Notes: generated by a model from the sequence alone, not told the origin. A stretch of 64,000 nucleotides of DNA from Enterobacter dykesii (GCF_008364625.2 NZ_CP126604.1:248001-312000); one strand, 5' to 3'. Shown: positions 15,097 to 25,290, counted from the first letter of the stretch. Numbers and translations: made by a program.

Positions 15097-16050
15097 ATGA
15101 AAATGAACAAAACTCTCCTTGCCCTTTGTTTAACCGCAGGGCTGCTGGCGAGCGCGCCTTCTGTAACGCTCGCTAACGTCAATTTCGTTCCACAAAACAC
15201 AACATCCGCGCCAGCCATTCCGACAGCGGCATTGCAACAGCTGGTCTGGACCCCTGTCGATCAGTCTAAAACCCAGACCACCCAGCTTTCAACGGCTGGT
15301 CAGTCACTTAATGTTCCGGGTATTACCGGTCCGGTTGCTGCATATAGCGTACCCGCCAATATCGGTGAACTGGCCATTACGTTGACCAGTGAGGTTAACA
15401 AGCAGACGAGCGTATTTGCACCAAACGTGCTTATTCTCGATCAGAACATGACGCCATCTGCCTTTTTCCCTAGTGAATACTTTACATATCAGGAACCCGG
15501 CGTAATGAGCGCCGACCGTCTGGAAGGCGTCATGCGCCTTACGCCAGCGCTCGGCCAGCAAAAACTCTACGTGCTGGTCTTTACTACTGAGCAAGATCTT
15601 CAGAAGACCACCACGTTGCTCGATCCGGCTAAAGCCTACGCAAAAGGTACCGGTAACGCGATTCCTGATATTCCAGACCCGATTGCTCGTCACGTCACCG
15701 ACGGAACGTTAAAGCTGAAGGTGAAAACGAACAGCGGTTCCAGCGTGCTGGTCGGCCCGCTGTTTGGCTCTTCCGGTTCCGGCCCTGTCACTGTAGGTAA
15801 CACAGCTGCACCTGCCTATACCGCGCCAGCTGCCACGGCAGCCGCACCGGTAGCGGCCGCAGCGCCTGCCCCGGCGAAGAAAGCCGAGCCGGTACTGAAC
15901 GACACCGAAGAGTACTTCAACAACGCCATTAAGCAGGCGGTGAAGCGCGGCGATGTCGATAAAGCGCTGAAACTGCTTGATGAAGCCGAACGTTTAGGTT
16001 CAACCACTGCCCGTTCCACCTTTATCAGCAGTGTAAAAGGCAAGGGGTAA
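15097..16050 (+). CDS. malM: Periplasmic maltose operon protein MalM
   Basis: A 317-aa exported protein of unknown function encoded last in malK-lamB-malM. The signal peptide covers about residues 1-26 (ending VTLA-NV). A beta-rich N-terminal domain is joined by an Ala/Pro-rich linker (about residues 232-260, longer than in E. coli MalM, which is 306 aa) to a helical C-terminal domain. Start set at ATGAAAATGAAC (15097), giving the family N-terminus; the upstream in-frame reading passes through the lamB-malM hairpin. Confidence 0.95.
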   Translation: MKMNKTLLALCLTAGLLASAPSVTLANVNFVPQNTTSAPAIPTAALQQLVWTPVDQSKTQTTQLSTAGQSLNVPGITGPVAAYSVPANIGELAITLTSEVNKQTSVFAPNVLILDQNMTPSAFFPSEYFTYQEPGVMSADRLEGVMRLTPALGQQKLYVLVFTTEQDLQKTTTLLDPAKAYAKGTGNAIPDIPDPIARHVTDGTLKLKVKTNSGSSVLVGPLFGSSGSGPVTVGNTAAPAYTAPAATAAAPVAAAAPAPAKKAEPVLNDTEEYFNNAIKQAVKRGDVDKALKLLDEAERLGSTTARSTFISSVKGKG

Positions 16051-16085
16051 CCGTTTCCCCACAGTGCTGATTTGTTAGTAGTTTG

Positions 16086-16112
16086 GTGCGCCTGAGTGGG
16101 CGCACTTTTTTT
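16086..16112 (+). terminator. Terminator of malK-lamB-malM
   Basis: GTGCGCC/GGCGCAC stem with a six-base loop followed by seven T residues, 35 bases after the malM stop. Confidence 0.92.
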
Positions 16113-16230
16113 CGTAGCCGCCAGGCTGTTGCGCCCATGTTGCGATCGTGATCGTTAAATAACGTTTGGCCCCCCTCAATCCGTGTTTCTGCGATACAAT
16201 GCCATTACGTTATGTATCGGAGAGTCTGGC

Positions 16231-16728
16231 ATGTCACACCCTGCGCTAACGCAACTGCGTGCGCTGCGCTATTTCGACCAAATACCTGCGCTTGATCCCC
16301 AGCAACTGGACTGGCTGTTGCTGGAAGATTCCATGACGAAACGTTTTGAGCAACAGGGTAAAACGGTCACGGTGACCCTGATTCAGGAAGGGTTTGTCTC
16401 TGGCGATGAGATCGCCAGCGAGCTGCCGCTGCTGCCGCAAGAGCCACGCTACTGGCTGCGCGAAATTTTACTCTGTGCTGATGGTGAGCCGTGGCTTGCC
16501 GGGCGGACGGTGGTGCCCGAGTCAACCCTTTCCGGGCCAGAGCTGGCGCTGCAACGTCTGGGGAAAACGCCGCTGGGGCGTTACCTTTTCACCTCGTCTG
16601 AGCTTACCCGGGATTTTATTGAGATTGGTCGTGATGCCGAACTCTGGGGGCGTCGTTCCCGCCTTCGCCTGAGCGGTAAACCGTTAATTCTGACGGAGCT
16701 TTTTTTACCGGCATCACCGTTGTACTAA
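16231..16728 (+). CDS. ubiC: Chorismate lyase
   Basis: Converts chorismate to 4-hydroxybenzoate plus pyruvate, the committed step of ubiquinone synthesis, in the cytoplasm. 165 aa, the E. coli length; the [10 protein letters not shown] and SRYWLREI-type segments and the C-terminal [12 protein letters not shown] are conserved. Start at the ATG at 16231 after GGAGAG. It forms an operon with ubiA 12 bases downstream. E. coli yjbI, between malM and ubiC, is absent. Confidence 0.97.
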   Translation: MSHPALTQLRALRYFDQIPALDPQQLDWLLLEDSMTKRFEQQGKTVTVTLIQEGFVSGDEIASELPLLPQEPRYWLREILLCADGEPWLAGRTVVPESTLSGPELALQRLGKTPLGRYLFTSSELTRDFIEIGRDAELWGRRSRLRLSGKPLILTELFLPASPLY

Positions 16729-16740
16729 GAGGAAGAAAAA

Positions 16741-17610
16741 ATGGAGTGGAGCCTGACGCAGAATAAGCTGTTGGCGTATCACCGCTTAATGCGTACCGAT
16801 AAACCCATTGGCGCGCTACTGCTGCTGTGGCCGACCCTGTGGGCGCTGTGGCTCGCCACGCCGGGCCTGCCGCCGCTGTGGATCCTGGCCGTGTTCGTTG
16901 CCGGCGTCTGGCTGATGCGCGCGGCGGGCTGCGTGGTCAACGACTATGCCGATCGTAAATTCGACGGTCATGTTAAGCGTACTGCCGGTCGTCCGTTACC
17001 CAGCGGGCAGGTCACCGGGAAAGAAGCCCGCGTGCTGTTCATTGTGCTGGTGCTGCTCTCTTTCCTGCTGGTGTTGACCCTAAACACCATGACCATTCTG
17101 CTTTCCGTTGCTGCGCTGGCGTTGGCCTGGGTGTATCCGTTTATGAAGCGCTATACCCACCTGCCTCAGGTGGTGCTGGGTGCGGCGTTTGGCTGGTCGA
17201 TTCCGATGGCGTTTGCGGCGGTTAGTGAGTCCTTACCGCTCAGCTGCTGGCTGATGTTCCTGGCGAACATTCTCTGGGCGGTGGCGTATGACACGCAATA
17301 CGCGATGGTCGACCGCGACGATGACCTGAAAATTGGCATCAAATCAACCGCCATCCTCTTTGGTCGTCAGGATAAGCTGATTATCGGTATCCTGCAGGTC
17401 GCGGTACTGGCGCTGATGGTCGCGATCGGTCGCCTGAACGGGCTGAACTGGGAGTTTTACTGGTCCGTGCTGGTGGCGGGACTGCTGTTTGCGTACCAGC
17501 AAAAGCTGATTGCGAAGCGTGAACGTGACGCCTGCTTTAAAGCGTTTATGAACAATAACTACGTCGGTCTGGTGCTGTTTTTAGGCCTGGCGATGAGCTA
17601 TTTCTTATAA
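16741..17610 (+). CDS. ubiA: 4-hydroxybenzoate octaprenyltransferase
   Basis: Inner-membrane prenyltransferase that attaches the octaprenyl tail to 4-hydroxybenzoate, the second ubiquinone-specific step. 289 aa with about eight membrane helices and both aspartate-rich diphosphate-binding motifs: NDYADRKFD (about residues 67-75) and [12 protein letters not shown] (about residues 183-194). Strong ribosome binding site GAGGAAG. Downstream lie a REP pair and zntA rather than plsB as in E. coli; this is the left junction of the relocated block. Confidence 0.97.
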   Translation: MEWSLTQNKLLAYHRLMRTDKPIGALLLLWPTLWALWLATPGLPPLWILAVFVAGVWLMRAAGCVVNDYADRKFDGHVKRTAGRPLPSGQVTGKEARVLFIVLVLLSFLLVLTLNTMTILLSVAALALAWVYPFMKRYTHLPQVVLGAAFGWSIPMAFAAVSESLPLSCWLMFLANILWAVAYDTQYAMVDRDDDLKIGIKSTAILFGRQDKLIIGILQVAVLALMVAIGRLNGLNWEFYWSVLVAGLLFAYQQKLIAKRERDACFKAFMNNNYVGLVLFLGLAMSYFL

Positions 17611-17614
17611 AAAA

Positions 17615-17700
17615 GTCGGGTGGCGGCTTCGCCTTACCCGACCTACGAGTTAGCAGGACATGTAGGCCCGGTAAGCGTTAGCGCCACCGGGCTTTTTTTA
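17615..17700. repeat. REP pair (BIME-like) at the ubiA/zntA junction, also a terminator
   Basis: Two imperfect palindromes: GTCGGGT..ACCCGAC (17615-17642) and GCCCGGT..ACCGGGC (17666-17692). The second is followed by seven T residues, giving a rho-independent terminator for ubiA; the first is preceded by an A-run, so it can terminate zntA on the minus strand. The same two-palindrome composite recurs in inverted orientation at 48107-48187. Confidence 0.85.
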
Positions 17701-19869
17701 CCGGCGACGCAGCAGCCGCAGCGCGTTCGCCGTCACCAGCACCGTTGCCCCGGTATCCGCCAGCACCGCCAGCCACAGTCCGGTCATGCCGAGCAGCGTC
17801 GTCACCAGGAAAATCCCTTTCAGCCCGAGCGCAATGCCGATGTTCTGACGAATGTTGGCCCGCGTCGCGCGCGCCAGGGCAATCGTCTGCGCCAGCCCGG
17901 TCAGGCGGTTGTGCGTCAATGCCGCGTCGGCCGTTTCCAGCGCCACGTCGGTACCGCTGCCCATCGCAATACCGATGGTGGAGGCTTTCATCGCCGGGGC
18001 ATCGTTAATCCCATCACCGACCATCGCCAGCGGCGCGCGAGCGTTTAGCTCCGTTACCGCGCTGACCTTATCTGCAGGCAACAGTCCAGCTTTAAACTCC
18101 AGCCCCAGCTCACCGGCAATCGCTGCCGCCGCGCGAGGGTTATCACCGGTGAGTATAACGCCCTGCACGCCCAGCTTGTGCAGCGCCGCCACGGCTTCTT
18201 TGGCGTCATCGCGCAGGGTATCGCGCAGTGCCAGCATCCCCTTCGCGACGCCGTCCTGCATAACGGTCACGACGGTTTGTCCGGTCTGTTCTAACGCCTC
18301 AACCTCTGGACTGGAAGACTTGCCTGCCGCGACAATCAGCACCTTTTTACCGCCAACGGTGGCCTCAATCCCTGACCCGACCAGCACCCGCTGGGCGGTT
18401 GCCGGAGGGATGCTCAGCCCGCGCGACTGCGCTTCTTGCACAATCGCCTGCGCCAGCGGGTGAGTGGACCCCTGCTCAACGGCGGCGGCCAATGCAAGCA
18501 GCTCATTTTCACTGATTTCCTGCGGATACAAGCCGGTTACCTGCGGCTTGCCGACGGTTAACGTACCGGTTTTATCGAAGGCGATATGCTGAACCTGGCT
18601 CAGCTGTTCCAGCGCCGCGCCGCCCTTAATCAGCGCCCCGCGACGTGCAGCTGCCGCCAGACCTGAGGTAATCGCCGCCGGGGTGGAAATCACCAGCGCG
18701 CACGGGCAGCCGATCAGCAGCAGCGTCAGCCCTTTATAAATCCAGCCCTCCCACGGCGCGTCAAAGAACAGCGGCGGAACGACGGTGACCAGCAGGGCAA
18801 CCAGCATGATGGCAGGGGTATAAATCCGGCTGAAGCGATCGATAAAGCGTTCGACCGGCGCGCGGCGCTCCTCTGCCTCTTCAATCAGCTTCAGGATACG
18901 GTCGATGGCGCTGTCGCCCGGCTCGGAAAGCACGGTGAGCTGCACCAGACGGTCGACGCTGGTGGCGCCAGCAGGCACTTTTTCACCCGCGGCGCGCTCT
19001 ACCGGAATGGATTCCCCGGTCAGGGCGCTTTCATCAAAGCTCGCGGTGGCGGTAAGCAGCGCGCCGTCTGCAGGCAGACGCCCCCCTGCGGCCACCTCAA
19101 TCACGTCGCCCGGGCGTAGCGTGTTAATGGCGACCGTTTCACGCGTGCCGTTTACCACGCGAGTGGCGGTTTCCGGCTTCAGCGCCATCAGCGCGCTGAC
19201 CCCTTTACGCGCCCGGCTCGCCGCCCAGCCCTCAAGGCGTTCGCCGATTAAGAACAGCAGCAGTACCATCGCCGCTTCTGCCGTCGCGCCAATGAACAGC
19301 GCGCCGATCGCCGCCACGCTCATCAGCGTTTCGATGGCAAACCAGCTGCCGCTTTTCATCAGGCGCAGCGCCTGACGGGCAATCGGGAACAGGCCGACCA
19401 GCGTGGTGGCGATAAATGCCAGATTGCCGAACGGATGGTTAATCTGCTCCAGCCCCCAGCTCAGGGCCATCATGATGATGAGGGTAACGAGCGGCAGGTT
19501 TTCTTTCAGGGTGGAGGCTTTTTCAACGGGCGTCGTTTCGCTGCGCAGGGTATAGCCCGCCTTGCTGACGGCGGCTTCAACCTGTTTGCTGACGTCGGTA
19601 TCGGCGCTAACCAGCAGCTTTTCGGTGGCGAACAGCACCTGAACGTGACTCACGCCCGGCACCTGCTTGACGGCGTTTTCCACCTTACGGGCGCAGGCCG
19701 CGCAGTCCATGCCGTTGACGACCCAGCTGTAGCGGTTGCCGCTTTCAGGAAGCGTTTGAGTTGGCGTTTCGCACGCGCCTTCGCAGCAGCAGTCGTCTTT
19801 TGACGGCACCGGGCTGAGCTTAAGTGCCGAGAATTGAGGAACTTTTTTAGGTATTTCTGGAGTCGACAT
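17698..19869 (-). CDS. zntA: Zinc/cadmium/lead-exporting P1B-type ATPase
   Basis: Inner-membrane pump expelling Zn(II), Cd(II) and Pb(II). 723 aa (E. coli 732). Order of features: Cys-rich CCCEGAC (residues 27-33), the metal-binding GMDCAAC (residues 53-59), eight membrane helices with the CPC motif in IGCPCALVISTP, actuator motif LTGES, phosphorylation site DKTGTLT and the hinge VGDGINDAPAM. Start at the ATG at 19869; an in-frame upstream reading runs into the promoter. First gene of the relocated block, convergent with ubiA. Controlled from a ZntR-type promoter. Confidence 0.97.
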   Translation of the reverse strand: MSTPEIPKKVPQFSALKLSPVPSKDDCCCEGACETPTQTLPESGNRYSWVVNGMDCAACARKVENAVKQVPGVSHVQVLFATEKLLVSADTDVSKQVEAAVSKAGYTLRSETTPVEKASTLKENLPLVTLIIMMALSWGLEQINHPFGNLAFIATTLVGLFPIARQALRLMKSGSWFAIETLMSVAAIGALFIGATAEAAMVLLLFLIGERLEGWAASRARKGVSALMALKPETATRVVNGTRETVAINTLRPGDVIEVAAGGRLPADGALLTATASFDESALTGESIPVERAAGEKVPAGATSVDRLVQLTVLSEPGDSAIDRILKLIEEAEERRAPVERFIDRFSRIYTPAIMLVALLVTVVPPLFFDAPWEGWIYKGLTLLLIGCPCALVISTPAAITSGLAAAARRGALIKGGAALEQLSQVQHIAFDKTGTLTVGKPQVTGLYPQEISENELLALAAAVEQGSTHPLAQAIVQEAQSRGLSIPPATAQRVLVGSGIEATVGGKKVLIVAAGKSSSPEVEALEQTGQTVVTVMQDGVAKGMLALRDTLRDDAKEAVAALHKLGVQGVILTGDNPRAAAAIAGELGLEFKAGLLPADKVSAVTELNARAPLAMVGDGINDAPAMKASTIGIAMGSGTDVALETADAALTHNRLTGLAQTIALARATRANIRQNIGIALGLKGIFLVTTLLGMTGLWLAVLADTGATVLVTANALRLLRRR

Positions 19870-19906
19870 GGCAGTCTCCGGCAATGATAATTTTCTCATT
19901 AACCGC

Positions 19907-19938
19907 AGCATACACTCTGGAGTCGACTCCAGAGTCAA
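19907..19938 (-). promoter_or_regulatory. ZntR-type zntA promoter and operator
   Basis: A perfect 22-bp palindrome at 19914-19935 (arm ACTCTGGAGTC) lies between a minus-strand TTGACT -35 (19933-19938) and TATGCT -10 (19907-19912), with a 20-bp spacer. The overlong spacer with an internal palindrome is the hallmark of MerR-family activation; it matches the E. coli ZntR operator. Confidence 0.93.
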
Positions 19939-19945
19939 GCGCTAT

Positions 19946-20572
19946 TTAGATATACAGCGAACGCACAATCAGGAAATGCCCGGCAAAGTAACACGCGGAT
20001 GCTATCGCGTTATCCGCCCGGAAGCGGCGGCGATAGTGGCTGCCCAGCCACACGACATTCCCGATCAGCAGCAGCGCGGCGCCGAAGAACGCGGACATCG
20101 CCGGAGCGGTCGGACGGAAGAACCACAGCTCGCCCGCCAGCCACACCATCACCAGCGTCATGGCGATAAACGTACAGACCGGCAAACGCATCTCTTCCAG
20201 TCGTGACCAGATCACCGCAATCAGCAGCGCGCCAATCACCAGCAGCACCAGCGGTAGCGGCCAGAAGAAGGAGAGCGTCATCTGGCTGGCAAAGTAGATG
20301 GTATACAGCAGATGGGAGAGGAAAAACGCCCCAACGGCGTACAGCAAGCGCTGGCGCGGCAGCAGGGTTAAGGCATCGCCAATCAGGGATGCACACAGCC
20401 CGGCGAGCACCAGATAGCTGACGGCGTTAAACATCGGCGCTTGCCAGGCCAGCAGCAGCAGGAGCAACAGCGTGACCGGTTTAAACAACCAGCGCTGCCA
20501 GGTGGGACCGCGGTACGACGCATCGACATAAAGCCATGCGGAAAAACAGACAGCGATAAATGACCAAAGCAT
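19946..20572 (-). CDS. yhhN: YhhN, TMEM86/lysoplasmalogenase-family membrane protein
   Basis: A 208-aa inner-membrane protein with seven or eight predicted helices, very close to E. coli YhhN. The YhhN family includes animal TMEM86 lysoplasmalogenases, but the bacterial substrate is not established. Conserved polar residues in the membrane part include [15 protein letters not shown]. It lies upstream of zntA on the same strand, the zntA promoter falling between them, and is divergent from yhhM. Confidence 0.93.
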   Translation of the reverse strand: MLWSFIAVCFSAWLYVDASYRGPTWQRWLFKPVTLLLLLLLAWQAPMFNAVSYLVLAGLCASLIGDALTLLPRQRLLYAVGAFFLSHLLYTIYFASQMTLSFFWPLPLVLLVIGALLIAVIWSRLEEMRLPVCTFIAMTLVMVWLAGELWFFRPTAPAMSAFFGAALLLIGNVVWLGSHYRRRFRADNAIASACYFAGHFLIVRSLYI

Positions 20573-20641
20573 ATTAACTCCCTGTATCTGTTAAGTCTGA
20601 ATAATCAGTTTCTGATCCAGTGTAGTGACGCGGGCGGGCGT

Positions 20642-20671
20642 TTGGCAATGGCGGGGGAGGCAAGGTATCCT
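20642..20671 (+). promoter_or_regulatory. Candidate yhhM promoter
   Basis: TTGGCA (20642-20647) and TATCCT (20666-20671) with an 18-bp spacer, about 30 bases before the yhhM start. Assigned from consensus only. Confidence 0.4.
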
Positions 20672-20701
20672 GAATTCCGCAAAATCTGATGGGATTGTCG
20701 A

Positions 20702-21058
20702 ATGAGCAAGATGCCGCTTTTTTTCATTATCGTGGTGGCGATTATCGTCATTGCCGCCTCGTTCCGTTTCGTGCAGCAGCGCCGCGAGAAGGCGGATAAC
20801 GATGCCGCACCGCTGATGCAAAAGCGCGTGGTGGTGACCAACAAACGCGAGAAACCGCTCAACGATCGCCGCTCGCGCCAGCAGCAGGTGACGCCTGCGG
20901 GCATAGCAATGCGCTATGAGGCGAGCTTTAGGCCGGAAACGGGCGGCCTGGAGATGACCTTCCGCCTGGAGGCGCAGCAGTACCATCAGCTGACGGTGGG
21001 GGAGAAAGGAACGCTGAGCTTCAAAGGGACGCGGTTTGAAGGGTTCAGGACGGAATAA
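20702..21058 (+). CDS. yhhM: YhhM, DUF2500 membrane-anchored protein
   Basis: A 118-aa protein with one N-terminal membrane helix (about residues 5-22) followed by a basic linker and a small beta-rich C-terminal domain (VTPAGIAMRYEASFRPETGG, then LTVGEKGTLSFKGTRFEGF). Matches E. coli YhhM; function unknown. Single gene between yhhN (divergent) and yhhL-rsmD (convergent), as in E. coli but inverted with the whole block. Confidence 0.9.
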   Translation: MSKMPLFFIIVVAIIVIAASFRFVQQRREKADNDAAPLMQKRVVVTNKREKPLNDRRSRQQQVTPAGIAMRYEASFRPETGGLEMTFRLEAQQYHQLTVGEKGTLSFKGTRFEGFRTE

Positions 21059-21070
21059 TGCACGCACGGT

Positions 21071-21114
21071 CCCCTCTCCCTGTGGGAGAGGGTTAGAGTG
21101 AGGCCATCAGGCCG
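21071..21114. repeat. Dispersed CCCTCTCCC palindromic repeat, copy 3
   Basis: CCCCTCTCCC/GGGAGAGGG hairpin with the tail TTAGAGTGAGGCCATCAGGCC, between the convergent yhhM and yhhL stops. Confidence 0.75.
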
Positions 21115-21118
21115 TACC

Positions 21119-21400
21119 TTACTTCTTCACCTGCGCCTTAAACTTCTTCATCCACACCAGCAGTTCAAACACGCCGAAAATAAATACGCGAAGCTGCTGC
21201 CAGCCCGTCATCTGCGGGCCGTCTTTCGGCAGGCCGTTTTTCAGCATCACCATCTGCAGGGCGTGCATGAACGATGTGAAAATCAGCGCGACGTTAACGA
21301 AAATGTTCATCGGGCGCGGGAACGGGTGCACCAGATTCAGAATCAGGAACGCCCAGACGCCCAGCATCAGCAAACGTCCCAGGTTAATCAGTACCGGCAT
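21119..21400 (-). CDS. yhhL: YhhL, DUF1145 small membrane protein
   Basis: A 93-aa protein starting MPVLINLGRLLMLGVWAF, with two or three hydrophobic segments and a basic C-terminus (KKFKAQVKK). Corresponds to E. coli YhhL (DUF1145), function unknown. The start at 21400 is preceded by GGAGGC; longer in-frame starts lie deep inside rsmD. It overlaps the rsmD stop by 17 bases, so it is probably translated from the rsmD message by coupling. Confidence 0.88.
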   Translation of the reverse strand: MPVLINLGRLLMLGVWAFLILNLVHPFPRPMNIFVNVALIFTSFMHALQMVMLKNGLPKDGPQMTGWQQLRVFIFGVFELLVWMKKFKAQVKK

Positions 21401-21986
21401 CGGAGCCTCCTTGTGCCTGACGGTGATAAAGACGATAGGCCACCTGACCAGCGACCTTTTCGCGGTGCAAATCCCAGTGGGCGGGAACCGGCGGTAAACC
21501 GTTTTCCACTTCGCTTTCAACGTAAATTAGCGCGTCATCCGCCAGCCAGCCGTTTTGCTCCAGCAGGGATAACGTCTCTTCCAGCAGCCCCTTGCGGAAC
21601 GGTGGATCGACAAACACCACGGTGTGCGGCGTGCCTTTCTGCGCAAGAAAACTCAGCGTGTTGGTGTTCACGACTTTGGCGTTGCTCGCTTTCAGCGTCG
21701 CCAGATTTTGCTGCAGCGTCTGTGCAACGCCGCGCTCCATCTCCAGCAGCGTGGCGCTGGCGGCATAGCGCGACAGCGCTTCCAGTCCGAGCGCGCCGCT
21801 TCCGGCGAAGCAGTCCAGGCAGTGGGCGTCTACCATTGACGGGGCCAGCCAGTTAAAAAGCGTCTCGCGCACGCGGTCGGTAGTAGGGCGTAAACCGGGG
21901 CTGTCCGGCACCGGTAATTTCCGGCCTCGCCACTGACCGCCGATAATACGAATTTGACCGGCCGGGGCGCGGTTGGGTTTCTTCAT
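21384..21986 (-). CDS. rsmD: 16S rRNA (guanine-966-N2)-methyltransferase
   Basis: SAM-dependent enzyme that methylates G966 of 16S rRNA in the small subunit. 200 aa. The N-terminus IRIIGGQWRGRKLPV and RPTTDRVRETLFNWL are family signatures, DCFAGSGALGLEAL is the SAM-binding loop (about residues 58-71) and FVDPPF is the catalytic DPPF motif (about residues 125-130). Divergent from ftsY, as in E. coli. Confidence 0.96.
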   Translation of the reverse strand: MKKPNRAPAGQIRIIGGQWRGRKLPVPDSPGLRPTTDRVRETLFNWLAPSMVDAHCLDCFAGSGALGLEALSRYAASATLLEMERGVAQTLQQNLATLKASNAKVVNTNTLSFLAQKGTPHTVVFVDPPFRKGLLEETLSLLEQNGWLADDALIYVESEVENGLPPVPAHWDLHREKVAGQVAYRLYHRQAQGGSDAGTD

Positions 21987-22113
21987 CTCAGGAAAGCTCT
22001 GTTAACAATTGGCCTGCGATTGCGGGCGGTGATGTCAATTAAGTAAAGTGTTAGACTATTTCATCATTTTTTTAGCTTCCATGTATATAGCGCCGCGAGG
22101 AGTGTAGTCGCAG

Positions 22114-23574
22114 ATGGCAAAACAAAAAAAACGTGGCTTCTTTTCCTGGCTGGGCTTCGGTGAAAAAGAGCAAGAAACAGAACAGAAAACCGAAGAGCAA
22201 CAAGCCGTTGAAGAGCAGTCGCAGCCTGAAACGCCTGTAGAAACCGCCGCGGTAGTCGATGCGGAAGAGACGGCGCACAGCAAAGAAGAGATTGAAACCT
22301 TTGCACAAGAGGTGGTTGAGGTCACGGAACAGGTTCAGGAGAGCGAGAAGCCAGAACCGGTTGTCGTAGAAGCCGCTATCGAAGCGCCACAGGCCGTTAT
22401 CGAGCACGAAGAGCTGCCGCTGCCGGAAGAGGTGAAGGCCGAAGAGGCCTCTGCCGAAGAGTGGCAGGCGGAAGCGGAAACCGTTGAAATTGTTGAGGCG
22501 GTGGAAGAAGAAGCTGCACTCGAGCCAGAGCTGACCGACGAAGAGCTGGAAGCCCAGGCGCTGGCAGCACAAGCCGCGGAAGAAGCGGTCATCGTCGTGC
22601 CGGTGGAAGAGCAGGCCGAAGACGAGATCGTTCAGGAGCAGGAAAAACCGACCAAAGAAGGTTTCTTCGCGCGCCTGAAGCGCAGCCTGCTCAAAACCAA
22701 AGAAAACTTAGGTTCCGGATTTATCAGTCTGTTCCGCGGCAAGAAGATCGACGACGATCTCTTTGAAGAGCTGGAAGAACAGCTGCTGATTGCGGACGTC
22801 GGCGTGGAAACCACCCGTAAGATCATCGCCAACCTGACCGAAGGGGCGAGCCGTAAACAGCTGCGCGACGCTGAAGCGTTGTACGGTCTGCTGAAAGACG
22901 AGATGGGTGAAATTCTCGCAAAAGTTGACGAACCGCTTAATATTGAAGGCAAAACGCCATTTGTTATTCTGATGGTCGGCGTGAACGGCGTGGGTAAAAC
23001 CACCACCATCGGCAAGCTGGCGCGTCAGTTCGAACAGCAGGGCAAATCGGTGATGCTGGCGGCGGGCGATACCTTCCGCGCGGCAGCGGTTGAGCAGCTG
23101 CAGGTCTGGGGCCAGCGCAACAACATTCCGGTGATTGCCCAGCATACCGGCGCTGACTCCGCGTCCGTGATCTTCGATGCCATCCAGGCGGCGAAGGCGC
23201 GCAACGTGGACGTGCTGATTGCCGATACCGCAGGGCGTTTGCAGAACAAATCGCACCTGATGGAAGAGTTGAAGAAAATCGTTCGCGTCATGAAGAAGCT
23301 GGACGAAGACGCACCGCATGAAATTATGCTGACCATTGATGCCAGCACCGGACAGAACGCCATCAGCCAGGCGAAGCTGTTCACTGAAGCGGTAGGACTG
23401 ACGGGGATCGCGCTGACCAAGCTGGACGGCACCGCGAAAGGCGGGGTGATCTTCTCCGTGGCCGACCAGTTCGGCATTCCTATCCGCTACATCGGTGTGG
23501 GCGAGCGTATTGAGGATTTGCGTCCGTTTAAGGCGGACGACTTTATTGAGGCATTATTTGCCCGAGAGGACTAA
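22114..23574 (+). CDS. ftsY: Signal recognition particle receptor FtsY
   Basis: SRP receptor GTPase that docks ribosome-nascent chains at the inner membrane. 486 aa (E. coli 497). A very acidic Glu/Ala/Val-rich A domain (about residues 15-180) precedes the NG domain. GTPase motifs: GVNGVGKTTTIGKL (P-loop, about 290-303), DTFRAAAVEQL, DTAGRLQNKS and TKLDGTAKGG. The A domain is the part that varies in length among enterics. First gene of ftsYEX, two bases from ftsE. Confidence 0.97.
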   Translation: MAKQKKRGFFSWLGFGEKEQETEQKTEEQQAVEEQSQPETPVETAAVVDAEETAHSKEEIETFAQEVVEVTEQVQESEKPEPVVVEAAIEAPQAVIEHEELPLPEEVKAEEASAEEWQAEAETVEIVEAVEEEAALEPELTDEELEAQALAAQAAEEAVIVVPVEEQAEDEIVQEQEKPTKEGFFARLKRSLLKTKENLGSGFISLFRGKKIDDDLFEELEEQLLIADVGVETTRKIIANLTEGASRKQLRDAEALYGLLKDEMGEILAKVDEPLNIEGKTPFVILMVGVNGVGKTTTIGKLARQFEQQGKSVMLAAGDTFRAAAVEQLQVWGQRNNIPVIAQHTGADSASVIFDAIQAAKARNVDVLIADTAGRLQNKSHLMEELKKIVRVMKKLDEDAPHEIMLTIDASTGQNAISQAKLFTEAVGLTGIALTKLDGTAKGGVIFSVADQFGIPIRYIGVGERIEDLRPFKADDFIEALFARED

Positions 23575-23576
23575 CA

Positions 23577-24242
23577 ATGATTCGCTTTGAACACGTCAGC
23601 AAGGCCTATCTCGGTGGGAGACAAGCGCTGCAGGGGGTGACATTCCACCTGCAGCCGGGCGAGATGGCATTCCTGACCGGCCATTCCGGCGCGGGGAAAA
23701 GTACCCTGCTCAAGCTTATCTGTGGGATCGAGCGGCCAAGCGCCGGGAAAATCTTTTTCGGCGGCCATGAGATCAGCCGCCTGAAAAACCGCGAAGTGCC
23801 GTTCCTGCGTCGTCAGATCGGCATGATTTTCCAGGATCACCACCTGCTGATGGATCGCACCGTTTTCGATAACGTGGCCATTCCGCTGATTATTGCCGGC
23901 GCCAGCTATGACGATATCCGCCGTCGCGTCTCTGCGGCGCTGGATAAGGTCGGGCTGCTGGACAAAGCGAAGAACTTCCCGATCCAGCTCTCCGGCGGTG
24001 AACAGCAGCGCGTGGGCATCGCCCGCGCGGTGGTGAACAAGCCTGCCGTACTGCTGGCGGATGAACCGACCGGTAACCTGGACGATGCTCTGTCCGAAGG
24101 GATTTTGCGTCTGTTTGAGGAATTCAACCGCGTAGGGGTCACGGTATTGATGGCGACGCACGACATCGGGCTCATTTCCCGCCGTTCGTACCGCATGCTG
24201 TCCCTGAGCGACGGTCATTTGCACGGAGGCCACGGTGAATAA
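23577..24242 (+). CDS. ftsE: Cell-division ABC-type ATPase FtsE
   Basis: ATPase of the FtsEX complex at the divisome, which regulates periplasmic amidase activation through EnvC. 221 aa. Walker [10 protein letters not shown] (residues 36-44), signature [14 protein letters not shown], Walker [15 protein letters not shown]-loop ATHD. It ends eight bases inside the ftsX start, indicating coupled translation. Confidence 0.98.
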   Translation: MIRFEHVSKAYLGGRQALQGVTFHLQPGEMAFLTGHSGAGKSTLLKLICGIERPSAGKIFFGGHEISRLKNREVPFLRRQIGMIFQDHHLLMDRTVFDNVAIPLIIAGASYDDIRRRVSAALDKVGLLDKAKNFPIQLSGGEQQRVGIARAVVNKPAVLLADEPTGNLDDALSEGILRLFEEFNRVGVTVLMATHDIGLISRRSYRMLSLSDGHLHGGHGE

Positions 24243-25290
24243 GCGTGATGCAATAAACCAGATTCGGCAGTTCGGAAACCGGTTTGACCGTTTCCGTAAG
24301 CCGCAGGGCGGTGGTGATGGCAATCGTAATGCGCCGAAGCGCCAGAAGGCCGCGCCAAAACCGGCCTCCCGTAAAACCAACGTGTTCAACGAGCAGGTGC
24401 GCTACGCTTTCCACGGCGCGCTGCAGGACCTGAAAAGCAAACCGCTGGCGACGTTCCTGACGGTGATGGTGATCGCCATCTCCCTGACGCTGCCAAGCGT
24501 CTGCTATATGGTCTATAAAAACGTCAACCAGGCGGCCTCACAGTATTATCCATCTCCGCAAATCACGGTCTATCTGGATAAAGCCCTCGACGATAACGCC
24601 GCCGCGCAGGTGGTTGGGCAAATCCAGGCCGAGCAGGGCGTGGAGAAGGTCAACTATCTCTCGCGTGAAGACGCCCTGGGCGAGTTCCGTAACTGGTCTG
24701 GTTTTGGCGGCGCGCTGGATATGCTTGAAGAGAACCCGCTGCCCGCCGTGGCGGTGGTGATCCCGAAGCTGGATTTCCAGGGGACCGATTCGCTTAACAC
24801 CCTGCGCGATCGCATCACGCGCATTAAGGGCATTGATGAAGTGCGCATGGACGACAGCTGGTTTGCGCGTCTCTCAGCCCTGACCGGGCTGGTAGGACGC
24901 GTCGCGGCGATGATTGGCGTGCTGATGGTGGCGGCGGTCTTCCTCGTCATCGGCAACAGCGTGCGCCTGAGCATCTTTGCCCGTCGCGATACCATCAACG
25001 TGCAGAAACTGATTGGTGCGACGGATGGCTTCATCCTTCGACCGTTCCTTTACGGCGGCGCACTGCTCGGTTTTTCCGGTGCATTTCTTTCACTGATATT
25101 GTCAGAAATTTTGGTGCTGCGGCTCTCGTCTGCCGTCACTGAAGTGGCGCAGGTTTTCGGAACGAAGTTTGATATCAGTGGCTTAGGCTTCGATGAGTGC
25201 CTGTTACTGCTGCTGGTTTGCTCGATGATTGGGTGGGTGGCAGCCTGGCTGGCAACCGTTCAACATTTACGTCACTTTACTCCCGACTAA
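24235..25290 (+). CDS. ftsX: Cell-division membrane protein FtsX
   Basis: Membrane partner of FtsE. 351 aa (E. coli 352): a basic cytoplasmic N-terminus (about residues 1-60), a first membrane helix near 75-95, the periplasmic domain that contacts EnvC (about 97-220) and three C-terminal helices. Starts at GTG (24235), overlapping the ftsE stop by eight bases, as in E. coli. The next gene, rpoH, is expressed mainly from its own promoters. Confidence 0.97.
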   Translation: MNKRDAINQIRQFGNRFDRFRKPQGGGDGNRNAPKRQKAAPKPASRKTNVFNEQVRYAFHGALQDLKSKPLATFLTVMVIAISLTLPSVCYMVYKNVNQAASQYYPSPQITVYLDKALDDNAAAQVVGQIQAEQGVEKVNYLSREDALGEFRNWSGFGGALDMLEENPLPAVAVVIPKLDFQGTDSLNTLRDRITRIKGIDEVRMDDSWFARLSALTGLVGRVAAMIGVLMVAAVFLVIGNSVRLSIFARRDTINVQKLIGATDGFILRPFLYGGALLGFSGAFLSLILSEILVLRLSSAVTEVAQVFGTKFDISGLGFDECLLLLLVCSMIGWVAAWLATVQHLRHFTPD